From Spirochaetaceae bacterium 4572_59 (GTDB lineage Bacteria; Spirochaetota; Spirochaetia; DSM-2461), in the NCBI GenBank assembly GCA_002084805.1, contig NBMC01000016.1, forward strand, positions 1 to 34,138: a DNA stretch of 34,138 nucleotides, in the 5' to 3' direction. Made by a program: the position numbers and the translations under genes. How positions within the stretch are numbered: position 1 is the first letter of the stretch; each line of letters opens with the position of its first letter. The notes under the pieces are model-generated. The model saw only the letters and a list, made by a program, of their open reading frames with translations. It was not told the DNA's origin and did not search any database. Positions 24,901 to 33,894 of the stretch are shown here, one piece after another.

Positions 24901-25387
24901 GGCTCTTTTCCTTGATGCGCTGAGCCGGCAGGGGTATGTGGAAGAGTTTGCTAGCCTTCGTCTCTATCAGCTGGGGAAACGTTCGTATCCCCTTCTGAAC
25001 TATGATCTGAATCCCTCTCCGGGAACGGTTGAATCCGGAACAATTCCGCTGAATGCTGCTGATAAGAGGATTCGCCGGATTGTCCGCCTCTGTCTGGAAC
25101 ACAAGTATGAACCTGTCATGCTCTATCCCGAGCTGGGTGAGGTTCTGGGACAGGAACTTGCCGCACAGCCCCATATGGGAGATGATGAACTTCTCAAATT
25201 GTGGAAGCAGAACTGGGAGAAACTGGCCCAGTCCGATTCCTTCCGGGGATTCAGTCCTTTTGCTTCCTGTCCCTACCGGAAACAGTTTCTCTCAAATCCT
25301 CCTCAAACGGATCCGGATCGGCTCCGGGAGCTTCTTGAAACTATCTATCTCCCATTTTGTATAAACGAGGTTCGTGATGAATTCTGA
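21908..25387 (+). CDS. recC: RecBCD exonuclease V subunit RecC
   Basis: The RecC subunit recognises Chi and holds the split DNA strands in the RecBCD helicase-nuclease for double-strand break repair. At 1159 residues it is a normal length. The N-terminus (YHIYQSNSLAGL, then CLIVQNRNMGEWLKLKLA) matches the conserved RecC opening; the LTQGITCSSLKPLRAIPFRR and VYVLGLNESSFPG motifs are also typical, and the C-terminus is nuclease-like but inactive in the family. The start is TTG 21908 with no clear Shine-Dalgarno; upstream codons back to a TAA at 21881 include no ATG, GTG or TTG. It overlaps recB by 11 nt. Confidence 0.93.
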   Translation: MSAYHIYQSNSLAGLVEEYSDFLTPSSLFDDSLCLIVQNRNMGEWLKLKLAAHRGVSADFNYVMPENALRDFCSGYSSARKLIGEEGGGKPVLFLDNLKLILFKTLENLQDPKHGADPVFQELFRYVGAADPAEEKDIPPVRSARLYELADSIAGLFYHYGMNCRDLITPWERGDSFPDMPVHLKKHEVWQKKLWNILFHPGQPYLHLSQLLSEAMQAGDSYDGRIKRVVLFGSSFLGDTGLNFFYHLSRDIRVDHFILSPSSVYSNWNGEVQNALLSSWSTLIGGFATLSGTFENASHQNEYSHAPGNSLLASLQNDILDNRQITDKTAVTGDDRSLQIHTFTSCWREIEVLKDLILDALNRDNSLKLTDICILAPDINEYAPFFEALFPVYGDIAPPRDHLPYNIVDLAGSEDSPYIQGFLHLFTLPGERFSRRDLFLLFDNPCFCDTFQINRQERDFWLDLCEELNIKWGLNKSHKQSFYGEASDFNSWEEGFRRLLDGFFLEEEDDEGLPRGLSDETGNQSAGKLIALTENLFNDLYELNRISLPLKQWILLAEAMMESYISVREGNRQDQKDRWRLKGTFRDLLTLSEDSVMPATVSDDLDFTVFRILLTEFISKSGGERGRYLTQGITCSSLKPLRAIPFRRVYVLGLNESSFPGEDIQLSFDLREVVQQTIDLSRRGSDKYAFLETLLSTEDALTLFYNDRDPVRGETLQPSIMISELMEYLNLNYSFPGDVPAEEYLIHRESIHDYDVRYYNGEAGFYSFNRPALKSASIAVHPVTEEPLSMDLSQDEGTIQDLLTIRDLEQFLKNPASYYFRKSLAVYLEEEENREEDSQENWESDFLDRYRYLYNSLDDPGSLCNTSSLKSFLEDQQKRGILPDSQLIFLEEDFYTRRLEEMGKQLEEKGLQNGLPSARDYLIAPEEAAGLSFRDEGLHPSVLVPRLVLDLDNGRSVRLSGILEELSPLPEGQKLWGTMEYCESGKPSVRHYLKSFLKALFLDALSRQGYVEEFASLRLYQLGKRSYPLLNYDLNPSPGTVESGTIPLNAADKRIRRIVRLCLEHKYEPVMLYPELGEVLGQELAAQPHMGDDELLKLWKQNWEKLAQSDSFRGFSPFASCPYRKQFLSNPPQTDPDRLRELLETIYLPFCINEVRDEF

Positions 25388-28300
25388 CTTGCCTTTCAAT
25401 CCTGTAGAGGCAGACCTCCTTCAATCGGTAAGGCTTGAAGCTTCTGCCGGTACGGGAAAAACCTATAATCTTGAACGGGTGGTGGGGGAACTGATTGCCC
25501 GCTATGAAATCCCTCTGAACCGGATTCTGATCGTCACCTTTACCAACAAGGCCGCCAGAGAGCTGCGAGAGAGAATCCGCCGCATTTTAAGTGAGCTTTC
25601 CCGTCCTGATTCAGGGCGTAGTGAACAGGAAATCCGTCTCCTTAATGAAGCCCGTCATAACTATGATCAGGCCGCAATCTATACGATCCATGGTTTCTGC
25701 CAGCATGTACTGCAATCCTACCCCTTTGAGTCGGGCTCCTCCTTTCATCAGGAATTTTTGAGTGACAGCTCTCTTGTGGAGGAGGGTGTTCGTGACTTTC
25801 TCTACAGCCGTTTTCGTCGGATCAAGGCGGAGGATATGGACCTGATCAGAGGTTTTTTGAAGAAAACTTCTATTAAGGAAGCCATTGCCCGTCTTGTCCG
25901 GGTTACCGTGGAGGAGATGGATTCGGAAGATCTGATTCTGATTCCTCCGGAAGGACAGATGCAGCAGGTTCTGAAGGAAGTCAGGGATTTTAAAAATCAG
26001 AAAGGGGATGTCTTTGATGCTGTTTCGGCCCTGAGAGAGTGTTGCTGGAACAGTGATGATATTCTGGCTATCTTTAAGACTCTGAAAACAAGACAGCAGT
26101 CCTCTACGGCTGTTAAAATCGCTAATGTGGGGAAAGAGCTTTCTGCTGCCCCGAGTCTGCCGGACTGGATGGACTGGTTTTTTTCAAAACAGGATGATGT
26201 CGGAGGGATCCCGTCGGAACTTCTATTGAATCTGAGCGAACATATTCTGGAAGAGAAATGCGGAAAGGGCTGCTCCCCGGATGAGCTTCCCGATAAAACT
26301 CTGATCCTTTGTGTCAGCAGGCTTTTTGAAGCATTAGAACCCTTCTGTGATGGAGAGAACTCTTCCAGGGGAGTTCATAGGCAACTTTTGGGATATGCCT
26401 TTATGAGAGAGGCCGTGAGTGGCGCCCTTCCCATCATCCGTGATAAAAAAAAGATTCGTGGTATGCGGGATTTTTCCGACCTGATCAGGGTGCTTCATGA
26501 GAACCTGACTTCCGATGCTGATGGTCCTCTAGCGCTCACCCTGCGTCAGAAGTACCGGGTTGCCCTGGTCGATGAGTTCCAGGATACCGATAGGATGCAG
26601 TGGGATATATTCCGTATTCTTTTTGACCGGGAAGATCATAACTACTTTCTGATCGGTGATCCCAAGCAGTCCATCTACGGATTCCGGGGAGCGGATCTAT
26701 CGGTCTATTTTGAAGCCTGTGAAACCGTAAAGACGGAGCATCGTTACTCCTTGGGAACCAATTACAGATCACGGAAAGAGCTTGTGGAGAGCTGTAACTA
26801 TCTCTTTGAACGCTTATTCTCTCTGCCTGCCAGGGGAAATCGTCCTGTCCCGTTTCAGCCTGTTGTCGCCGCCGGGAAGAAAGGGGCTGTCCCCCGTGAT
26901 GGTGGAGATCAGCTTCTCCCTGCACTGACCATCTGTGAAATTCATACAGGAAATGATAAGGATATTGAGAATAAGGAAAATCTGAAAAATGCCTGGATGA
27001 AGGATATTGCCCTTCGAATGGATGCGCTTCTGTCCGGAACAGCCAGCCTGGAATCAATGGGAGAAAAAAGAAGCATACAAGCGGGGGATATGGCTGTTCT
27101 TATGGACACGAACCGGGATTGTGAGACCATGCAGCTGCGACTGGAGGAGAGGGGCATCTCCTCTGTTATCTATAGTGATCGAAGGGTTCTGGATTCTCCA
27201 GAGGCGGATCTATTTGGACTCTTTCTCAGATGTCTGGCCCATCCGGCTGACCAGAGCATTCTGGCCTCCCTGCTTATTTCTCCGGTATTTCATCTCCCCG
27301 TAAGGGATGTGAAGACACTGGAACAGACGGATCATCTGGATCAGATCCGAATCCTCTTTCATAACTGGCGGGATACCACCGATAGGGGAGGTCTGATACG
27401 GGTTTTTCATATCCTTTTTGAACAGGAATCTCTTTTGCCCGGGGTCGAACTGAAAGACTCCTGGAAGAACAGACTTCTCAGGCAGAGAAATGGAGATCGG
27501 AGCTGTACCAACCTGCTTCACCTGGCGGAACTCTTTCACCGGGAACAGAAAAACAGAACCCTGGATGCCCGGGGTATTTTTGATCACTTTATTAAAATGA
27601 AAAACGATCCAAGCCCCGATGACCAGAGACAGGTCCGACTGGATAAGGATGGAGAAGCTGTACAGATCCTGACCCACCATTCCAGCAAGGGACTGGAATT
27701 CCCCATTGTCTTTTTCTGCGGAGGGATGCAGGACGGTTCTGTGGGGCAGCGGACGGATCTGACCTATTACTGGGAGGATAAACGCTACAGGGACTACCTT
27801 TTAACATCAGATTCCCGGAAGAAGGCGGCGCTTTCAGACTGGGAGGAGCGGAAAAGGCTCTATTATGTTTCTTTGACGAGAGCGTCATCTCTGCTCTATC
27901 TTCCTTTTTTTCTGCAGGGGGATTTCTGCTATCTCACCAACATCTATGGGGCTCTCTGCAAAGAGGAGCTGGTACAGGGAGAAGAGGATTCTTTGCTGAA
28001 GGATCTTCCTCTCTGTGAACAGTGGCCTCTTCATTCGGAAGTAAAGTGGAAAAAAAGCGGAGGAATCAAGAAAAAAAAGGCTGCCCTTAATGAGCGGATG
28101 TCCGGTCTTCTGGTGGATCTCGGCCAGAGTCATCCTTCTCTATTTCAATACTCCCCGGCTGAAAGACCGGATGATGCTAATCTACTCCTCTTTCCCGAAA
28201 CTTCCGGGCTTTCCACCGTAGATACTGGAGAGCTTCTTCACGCAGCGGAATGGCAGACTGACGCTCCTTTCTATAAACGGATTATCTCTGTCGGGAGTTT

Positions 28301-29132
28301 TTCATCTCTTTCTGCAGGAGCCCACGGTTACACAGAAGATATCCTGCTGGATGATGCCGACAGGGATGATGTTGATGATGGAGGGGATATACCTCCCGAG
28401 GACCTTTCGGGTCCTCTCGGACTAAGCCGTGGGGCAGAGTTTGGGAATCTGGTTCATCATATCTTTGAAACCATAGATTTCTCTTGGGCAGATCTTAGTC
28501 CGGAGCAATGGTTTGAAAACAGTCCGTTCGGGCTCAGCGAGCAGGAGGTCTTTCTGGAGGCAGCCTCCCTTCGTTTTTTTGATCAGAACTGGTGGCTTGA
28601 GTCCCGCAGGGCTTTAGGCGAGATGATCTGGAATGTATTGAACTGCCCTTTAGTTCATACGGGAGTCATGAAGAATCTGAAAGAAGAAGACAGAAAGCAT
28701 GAGTTGGAGTTTCTTTTCAGGATTAACGAATCCTCCCGCATAAAAATGAAAGAGTGGACCGTACCTGTAGCAAAGGGCTACCTGAAGGGATATATCGATC
28801 TTATTTTTCGCTGGGAGGGAAAGCTCTATATTGCCGACTGGAAAACAACTGTCCCCGCAGGACGGGGCATTTTGAGTGATTATGATACAGAGAAGCTCTC
28901 ACAGACTATGCATACTCATCTCTATGATGTACAGGCCATGATCTATGTTCAGGCACTGCGGCGCTATATGCTTAGTCTTGATCCCGATTTTTCCTATGAA
29001 AAGGATTTTGGAGGGGTTTACTACCTGTTTGTCCGTGGGATGGGAGAAGATGGATCCCGGGGGGTCCATTTTACCAGACCCCAAGAGGAGGAGCTGGAAC
29101 AGTTCCTGAAAGGAAGTATCGACTATGCATAA
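25377..29132 (+). CDS. recB: RecBCD exonuclease V subunit RecB (helicase and nuclease)
   Basis: A 3'-5' superfamily-1 helicase with a C-terminal nuclease that resects DNA ends and loads RecA. The 1251 residues include Walker A ASAGTGKT (22-29), motif Ia FTNKAARELRER, motif II VDEFQDTD, motif III GDPKQSIYGFRGAD, motif IV LGTNYRS and motif V HHSSKGLEFP. The nuclease site IDLIF followed by ADWKTT keeps the D and D-x-K residues. The frame opens at GTG 25374, but ATG 25377 is better spaced from GAGG (25367-25370). The start overlaps the recC end and the stop overlaps the recD start. All catalytic motifs look intact. Confidence 0.96.
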   Translation: MNSDLPFNPVEADLLQSVRLEASAGTGKTYNLERVVGELIARYEIPLNRILIVTFTNKAARELRERIRRILSELSRPDSGRSEQEIRLLNEARHNYDQAAIYTIHGFCQHVLQSYPFESGSSFHQEFLSDSSLVEEGVRDFLYSRFRRIKAEDMDLIRGFLKKTSIKEAIARLVRVTVEEMDSEDLILIPPEGQMQQVLKEVRDFKNQKGDVFDAVSALRECCWNSDDILAIFKTLKTRQQSSTAVKIANVGKELSAAPSLPDWMDWFFSKQDDVGGIPSELLLNLSEHILEEKCGKGCSPDELPDKTLILCVSRLFEALEPFCDGENSSRGVHRQLLGYAFMREAVSGALPIIRDKKKIRGMRDFSDLIRVLHENLTSDADGPLALTLRQKYRVALVDEFQDTDRMQWDIFRILFDREDHNYFLIGDPKQSIYGFRGADLSVYFEACETVKTEHRYSLGTNYRSRKELVESCNYLFERLFSLPARGNRPVPFQPVVAAGKKGAVPRDGGDQLLPALTICEIHTGNDKDIENKENLKNAWMKDIALRMDALLSGTASLESMGEKRSIQAGDMAVLMDTNRDCETMQLRLEERGISSVIYSDRRVLDSPEADLFGLFLRCLAHPADQSILASLLISPVFHLPVRDVKTLEQTDHLDQIRILFHNWRDTTDRGGLIRVFHILFEQESLLPGVELKDSWKNRLLRQRNGDRSCTNLLHLAELFHREQKNRTLDARGIFDHFIKMKNDPSPDDQRQVRLDKDGEAVQILTHHSSKGLEFPIVFFCGGMQDGSVGQRTDLTYYWEDKRYRDYLLTSDSRKKAALSDWEERKRLYYVSLTRASSLLYLPFFLQGDFCYLTNIYGALCKEELVQGEEDSLLKDLPLCEQWPLHSEVKWKKSGGIKKKKAALNERMSGLLVDLGQSHPSLFQYSPAERPDDANLLLFPETSGLSTVDTGELLHAAEWQTDAPFYKRIISVGSFSSLSAGAHGYTEDILLDDADRDDVDDGGDIPPEDLSGPLGLSRGAEFGNLVHHIFETIDFSWADLSPEQWFENSPFGLSEQEVFLEAASLRFFDQNWWLESRRALGEMIWNVLNCPLVHTGVMKNLKEEDRKHELEFLFRINESSRIKMKEWTVPVAKGYLKGYIDLIFRWEGKLYIADWKTTVPAGRGILSDYDTEKLSQTMHTHLYDVQAMIYVQALRRYMLSLDPDFSYEKDFGGVYYLFVRGMGEDGSRGVHFTRPQEEELEQFLKGSIDYA

Positions 29133-31095
29133 GGGGAAAATCCGGGGACTCCGCCGTTTTCTCGAACTGAAATCCGTCCGGGAGACTCCACCGAAACAGC
29201 TTTGGAGTCGGATGAGTAATCCTAATGCTGAGGGGGACTTTATGCAGAAAGCCCTTTTGACCGGTTCGGAAAGCTATCAGATCTATGGAGCAGTCCATAT
29301 GGTGGGGCGTTTCGGGGCGTCCCGCGAAGCTTGGGAGAAAAAACTGCTTGCCTGGCTGGTTCTCTATATTCTCAATCAGTCCGGGAACGGTCATATCCGC
29401 ATTTCCCGGGAGGATCTGATGGAGGACTTTCCCCTCTGGCTCAAAGGGGCCTCTGTCAAAATTCCTGAAGATCACAAAGAGTCCTATCTTTCGGATATCC
29501 TCTCCCGCAATGAGCGGCTTTTTGCTTCTCTCCCGGAGGGAAGAGCTCCTATTGTCATTTCAGCGGATGGCGAATCTTTTTATCTGCTGAAACGATGGCG
29601 CTATGAACAGCGCTTTCTGCAGCTTCTGGAAGCTCTGATCGGAGAGAAGGGACATTGTCTCTTTCCCGGATGGGAGAACCCCCGAACTGCCCTGGAAGAG
29701 GCTTACGGCTTGCTCAGTCAAGATCCTTCTCTTTTGATGGGGCCGGAAACCCTGCAGGCGGCGGAAATGACCTCCACCCGGCTTCTCTCAGTTATTACCG
29801 GAGGTCCGGGAACGGGTAAAACAACCCTCCTGGGTGGAATGCTCCGGCTTCTACTGGAGGCCGGTCACAGTTCGGGAACCCCTCCTCTGAATATCCGTCT
29901 CTGCGCTCCTACGGGACGGGCCGCAGGCCGGATGGAAGAGAGCTTACAGGGAGTTCTTCATGATCCCTCTTATGAATCTTCCTTTCCAATAGCCCCCTGT
30001 ACTCTTCATAAACTCCTGGGACTGGTCCCGGGATCTCCTCCGCGGTTTAACCGGAACCGGCCTCTTTCTGCTGACCTTATTGTGGTGGATGAAGCTTCCA
30101 TGGTGGATCTGAATCTGATGTACTACATTCTTGATGCCCTGCAGCCGGGAGCCAGGCTCCTTCTGCTGGGAGACAAGGATCAGCTGCCTTCCGTAGAAGC
30201 GGGTGCTCTGCTTTCGGACTTTCTTCATGGACTGGGACATCCTGCTTACGCTCTTGAAGGTGGCGTTCTGTCTCTCTCCCGGGTTCATCGTAACAGCGGT
30301 GCTATTCTGGAAGGTGCGGGGCTGATTATCCGCGGCGAAACGGAAGAGTTTCTGAGCTTTCTCGGGCAGCCCGCTAGAAAAAAAGACAGAGATGGCAGGA
30401 GATCAACAGAGGATTCAGAGGGGGACGGATTATTCTTCTATCAGGATATCCCTGATTTTCCCAGCTTTCTTGATAGCATGGGGAAGGAGTTTGGTCTGAA
30501 AGAACTGAAGAATAAGATCCCGCCCTTCAACTGTCCCGTCAGTCATTGGGAAGATCAGCGGGAGGAAATCAACAGCTACTTTCAGCTCTTTCGTGATAGG
30601 GTTATTCTGGCTCCCTCCCGGAGAGGGCTTTTTGGTATCAACTCTCTTAACCGCGCCCTGAGTGCGCATATTGCAGAGGGAGAAGGGCCTGTTTTTCATG
30701 GACAGCCCATTATGATTACTCGTAATGATTATGAACGGGATCTTTTTAATGGAGATAGGGGTGTCGTTCTGACATTCAACGGGCAGTCCTTTGCCTTTTT
30801 TGAAGACTCCTGCGACAAGGGCTTCCGTTTCTACCCTGTATCGCTGCTGGGAGAGTATCAGACAGCCTTTGCCCTGACCATACATAAGAGCCAGGGGTCG
30901 GAATACGGACATGTCACTCTTATTATTCCGGAGGGGGTGGAAAGGCTTCTGTCCAGAGAAATTCTCTATACAGGGATTACCCGGGCCAGAGAACAGGTGC
31001 ATCTTATAAGCCGGAGGGAATTGATGGAACGTTCTCTTTCCCGGGGGGTCCGGCGTCATTCGGGTATTCGTGAGTTTATGTGCAGACCCTTATAA
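29125..31095 (+). CDS. recD: RecBCD exonuclease V subunit RecD (5'-3' helicase)
   Basis: The fast 5'-3' motor of RecBCD. The 656 residues contain Walker A GGPGTGKTT (about 226-234), motif Ia CAPTGRAAGRM, TLHKLLGL, Walker B VVDEASMVD, motif III GDKDQLPSVEAG, and C-terminal motifs V and VI in TIHKSQGSEY and YTGITRARE. The ATG at 29125 overlaps the recB TAA by 8 nt. A charged insert (about residues 412-432, ARKKDRDGRRSTEDSEGD) sits between the helicase domains. No terminator is obvious within the 81 nt before the next gene. Confidence 0.95.
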   Translation: MHKGKIRGLRRFLELKSVRETPPKQLWSRMSNPNAEGDFMQKALLTGSESYQIYGAVHMVGRFGASREAWEKKLLAWLVLYILNQSGNGHIRISREDLMEDFPLWLKGASVKIPEDHKESYLSDILSRNERLFASLPEGRAPIVISADGESFYLLKRWRYEQRFLQLLEALIGEKGHCLFPGWENPRTALEEAYGLLSQDPSLLMGPETLQAAEMTSTRLLSVITGGPGTGKTTLLGGMLRLLLEAGHSSGTPPLNIRLCAPTGRAAGRMEESLQGVLHDPSYESSFPIAPCTLHKLLGLVPGSPPRFNRNRPLSADLIVVDEASMVDLNLMYYILDALQPGARLLLLGDKDQLPSVEAGALLSDFLHGLGHPAYALEGGVLSLSRVHRNSGAILEGAGLIIRGETEEFLSFLGQPARKKDRDGRRSTEDSEGDGLFFYQDIPDFPSFLDSMGKEFGLKELKNKIPPFNCPVSHWEDQREEINSYFQLFRDRVILAPSRRGLFGINSLNRALSAHIAEGEGPVFHGQPIMITRNDYERDLFNGDRGVVLTFNGQSFAFFEDSCDKGFRFYPVSLLGEYQTAFALTIHKSQGSEYGHVTLIIPEGVERLLSREILYTGITRAREQVHLISRRELMERSLSRGVRRHSGIREFMCRPL

Positions 31096-31176
31096 GGGGT
31101 AGCTGAAAGATGCATTTTATATTAGGTTTCTAACAGTCGTTTTTGAACGGCAGATTTTGATTTTCAGGAGAATATT

Positions 31177-31665
31177 ATGGCTGTATGTCCTTGCGGAAGC
31201 GGTAAAGAATATGAAAAGTGCTGTGGAATTTTTATCAAAAACGGCATCCCCGCTCCTACGGCGGAAAAACTGATGAGAGCCCGGTACTCGGCGTATGCTC
31301 TGGGTGAAATAGATTATGTAATGGCTACCCATGTGGTTGAAAAAGGGGAAGAGGAAAGTTCCCGTCAAGCCACTGAAAACTGGTCAAAAGAGTCTGAATG
31401 GCAGGGCCTCGAGATTCTGAAAACCACAAAGGGCGGCGAAAGCGATACCACAGGTACTGTTGAATTCAAGGCTCATTATATGGTTGACCGTGCCCGTCAT
31501 ACCCATCATGAACTCAGTCGTTTTGAAAAGAAAGATGGTCTGTGGATTTTTACAGAAGGTCAGGAAATCAATCGTCCTGTTATAAGAGATGAACCCAAGG
31601 TCGGCCGGAATGATCCCTGTCCCTGTGGAAGCGGTAAAAAATATAAAAAGTGCTGTGGGAAATGA
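31177..31665 (+). CDS. YchJ-like (UPF0225) protein with two SEC-C motifs
   Basis: A 162-residue cytosolic protein with a zinc-binding SEC-C motif at each end: [14 protein letters not shown] near residue 4 and [19 protein letters not shown] at the C-terminus. In between, [19 protein letters not shown] and the [13 protein letters not shown] segment match the YchJ core. AGGAG lies 7 nt before the ATG. The SEC-C motif in SecA binds SecB and ribosomes, but the role of YchJ is unknown. It follows recD by 81 nt and could share read-through. Confidence 0.9.
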   Translation: MAVCPCGSGKEYEKCCGIFIKNGIPAPTAEKLMRARYSAYALGEIDYVMATHVVEKGEEESSRQATENWSKESEWQGLEILKTTKGGESDTTGTVEFKAHYMVDRARHTHHELSRFEKKDGLWIFTEGQEINRPVIRDEPKVGRNDPCPCGSGKKYKKCCGK

Positions 31666-31671
31666 TCTGTC

Positions 31672-31688
31672 AGGGAGGACTCCTCCCT
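31672..31688. terminator. GC-rich hairpin between convergent genes
   Basis: AGGGAGG (31672-31678) and CCTCCCT (31682-31688) form a 7-bp stem with a 3-nt loop, just after ychJ and at the end of the minus-strand coiled-coil gene. The following sequence is only moderately T-rich, so it is a weak terminator candidate that may work in both directions. Confidence 0.4.
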
Positions 31689-32013
31689 ACTTTATATCAA
31701 ATTCTGAAATCATCTGATTTTTCATCTCGTTGATGAATTCTTTGTAATGGCGGTTCTCATTCTTGAGCCGCTTAATTTCAAATACCATCCATCTGACTTC
31801 TTCCATGGCATCTTCTATGTCATAACTGTACTCGGAAGCAGGATTGTAAACGATCCAGCAGAGTTGGTTTCCCTTTCTCTTTTTCATTTCCATCTTTTTT
31901 TCAAGTTCAGCCAGTCTGTCTATTTCATCTTCTTTATGATTATGCTTTTTCACCTCCTCAATATAACCCTTTTTACTTGAAAAGTCTGTGAACTCCCTCT
32001 GAAATAAAGACAA
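31687..32013 (-). CDS. Hypothetical coiled-coil protein, 108 residues
   Basis: A charged, mostly helical protein with likely coiled coils at about 25-48 (EDEIDRLAELEKKMEMKKRK) and 75-100 (VFEIKRLKNENRHYKEFI), joined by a short aromatic segment (CWIVYNPASEYSY). No signal or membrane segment. The longest start is TTG 32013 without a ribosome site; an in-frame GTG 20 codons later has GAGGAG directly against it, which is too close, so the true start is uncertain. It is convergent with ychJ and divergent from the pseudouridine synthase. Not recognised. Confidence 0.55.
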   Translation of the reverse strand: MSLFQREFTDFSSKKGYIEEVKKHNHKEDEIDRLAELEKKMEMKKRKGNQLCWIVYNPASEYSYDIEDAMEEVRWMVFEIKRLKNENRHYKEFINEMKNQMISEFDIK

Positions 32014-32042
32014 AGAAAGTGGCTCTATGGTAGTCTGGCCCT

Positions 32043-32771
32043 ATGAAAAGGGATATAGCGGAAAGGATTCTCTATGAGGATAACCATCTGATCATTGTAA
32101 ATAAAGAGTCTTCTGAAATTGTTCAGGGTGATAAAACCGGAGATATGCCACTAGGAGATATAGTCGGGGCCTATATCAAGAAAAGGGACAACAAACCCGG
32201 GAATGTTTTTATTGGCGTTCCCCATCGGCTGGACCGGCCCACAAGCGGTATTGTCATTTTAGCGAAAACATCCAAGGCCCTCTCCCGGATGAATGAACTG
32301 TTCCGGAAGAATGAGGTCCGCAAAACCTACTGGGCCGTGCTCTGCGGCTGTCCCGAAAAGACAGAAGATACCCTGAATGACTCTCTGAGGCGGGATCGGA
32401 AGCAGAATAAATCCTATAGCTGTGCCCCCGGAAGGGAGGATTCCAAAAAGGCGTCTCTCTCCTACAGGATCCTTCTTCAACACGGACGTTATACCCTGGC
32501 TGAAGTGGACCTCCATACGGGGCGGCATCACCAGATCCGTGTGCAGTTCAGTGCCCGGGGCTACAGCATCAAGGGTGATTTGAAATACGGAGCATCCCAG
32601 GCTAATCCGGGTGGCAGTATTCATCTTCATGCCAGAAAAGTTACCTTTATTCATCCTGTCAAAAAGGAAGAACTAAGCATTACTGCTCCCGTTCCTTCTC
32701 ATGATCTTCTGTGGCGGGAAGTTGAGAAGGAAGTTGAGAAGGAAAGAGCTGCCGGGAGTCCCGCGGGGTGA
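32043..32771 (+). CDS. RluA-family pseudouridine synthase
   Basis: Converts uridines in rRNA or tRNA to pseudouridine. The 242-residue catalytic domain has HRLDRPTSG (61-69) with catalytic Asp64, the KTYWAVL segment, and LHTGRHHQIRVQF near residue 160. The N-terminal S4 RNA-binding domain of RluC/RluD is absent, so it is a short RluA/TruC-like form and the target site cannot be told. There is no Shine-Dalgarno; TATGGT (32026-32031) lies 11 nt before the ATG, the same spacing as at the glycosyltransferase, but no -35 is evident. Its TGA overlaps the GTG of mutY. Confidence 0.9.
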   Translation: MKRDIAERILYEDNHLIIVNKESSEIVQGDKTGDMPLGDIVGAYIKKRDNKPGNVFIGVPHRLDRPTSGIVILAKTSKALSRMNELFRKNEVRKTYWAVLCGCPEKTEDTLNDSLRRDRKQNKSYSCAPGREDSKKASLSYRILLQHGRYTLAEVDLHTGRHHQIRVQFSARGYSIKGDLKYGASQANPGGSIHLHARKVTFIHPVKKEELSITAPVPSHDLLWREVEKEVEKERAAGSPAG

Positions 32772-33835
32772 GTGAGGTTTTCAAAAAACTTCTGCTTGAT
32801 CCTGAGCACATCAGCTCTCTACTTTCATGGTTTGATACTCATAGTATTGCCTATCCCTGGGGAGATAATCCCACAGCCTACAGGGTCTGGATTTCCGAAG
32901 TAATGCTGCAGCAGACAGTGGTCACAGCGGCGGTTGAGCATTTTAAAAAATGGATGATTCAGTTTCCCGATATTGATACTCTGGCTGCGGCGGAGGAACA
33001 GGCCGTTCTGAAAGCCTGGGAAGGCCTGGGTTACTACTCCCGGGCAAGAAATATCCACAAGGCTGCCGCCTATCTTGTTCATTCTCATAATTCCAGTCTG
33101 CCCGAAAGCTATGATGAGCTGATTAGGGTACCCGGAATCGGGGATTATACTGCCAGGGCAGTTCTCAGCCTGGCCTTCGCACAGCCCTGGCCGGTTCTGG
33201 ATGCCAATATCAGAAGAATTGCCAGACGTCTCTATGCCCTTTCCGACTGGGAGAAGGGGGATGACCGGGCTCTGATTAAAATGCTGGAGCGGATCATCCC
33301 CCATAAGGCCTCCGGAAATTTCAATGCCGCTTTAATGCAGCTGGGGCAGCAGATTTGCCGTAGTGGGAAACCGGACTGTCTCTTCTGTCCGTTTCTTTCT
33401 GTCTGTAAGGCCAGGAAGGGGGGGCTGGAAGAGTCTATTCCTCCTAAAAAAAAGAGGCTGATAAAAGAGAAGCAGACTGTTCTTTTTCTGATACGTCATG
33501 GCGACAAAATCCTGATGATCCACCGGAAAAGCGGGATAGGCCGGGGCTTATGGTTTCTTCCCGCTTGTGAGAAATCACAGGCCGGGGATATCCGTTCCCG
33601 TATGGAATCTTTCTGGCAGGAAGCGGGAACTCTCCCTAACCAAACCCATTTTTATACGGCCTGGAAGGATTATCTCTACACGGAAGTGTATGAAACAAAG
33701 TTTCCAGAGAGTATTCCTTTAAAAGAGTTTTTCAATCATAGAGAAGATAGAGCCCTGTGGATTGCCCTGAATGATCTGGAGAACTATCCCAGTCCCTCGG
33801 TATACCGGCGTCTGCTCAATAATTACATAAATTGA
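32768..33835 (+). CDS. mutY: Adenine DNA glycosylase MutY
   Basis: Removes adenine mispaired with 8-oxoguanine in base-excision repair. At 355 residues it is a normal length. It has the catalytic E44 (SEVMLQQT), the helix-hairpin-helix VPGIGDYTARAV with Asp145 in LDANIRR, and a full [4Fe-4S] site C-x6-C-x2-C-x5-C from about residue 197. The C-terminal NUDIX-like domain (LMIHRKSGIGRGLWFLP) reads the 8-oxoG partner. The start is GTG 32768, overlapping the stop of the pseudouridine synthase (GTGA), with GGGAG a few bases upstream. Confidence 0.95.
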   Translation: MSEVFKKLLLDPEHISSLLSWFDTHSIAYPWGDNPTAYRVWISEVMLQQTVVTAAVEHFKKWMIQFPDIDTLAAAEEQAVLKAWEGLGYYSRARNIHKAAAYLVHSHNSSLPESYDELIRVPGIGDYTARAVLSLAFAQPWPVLDANIRRIARRLYALSDWEKGDDRALIKMLERIIPHKASGNFNAALMQLGQQICRSGKPDCLFCPFLSVCKARKGGLEESIPPKKKRLIKEKQTVLFLIRHGDKILMIHRKSGIGRGLWFLPACEKSQAGDIRSRMESFWQEAGTLPNQTHFYTAWKDYLYTEVYETKFPESIPLKEFFNHREDRALWIALNDLENYPSPSVYRRLLNNYIN

Positions 33836-33858
33836 CCGGAGTTTTCCAGGCCCTGTTC

Positions 33859-33888
33859 TTGTCAAATCAGCCTGTATTGATGTACTGT
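33859..33888 (+). promoter_or_regulatory. Possible promoter of the TatT-like gene
   Basis: TTGTCA at 33859-33864 and a weak TACTGT at 33883-33888 are 18 nt apart; the -10 ends 6 nt before the ATG at 33895. There is no Shine-Dalgarno, so a leaderless message fits. Confidence 0.35.
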
Positions 33889-33894
33889 TATTAG

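Noticed and set aside
30430-31059. 209-residue minus-strand frame inside recD
   Set aside because: It is fully contained in recD with intact helicase motifs; no ribosome site or domain supports it.
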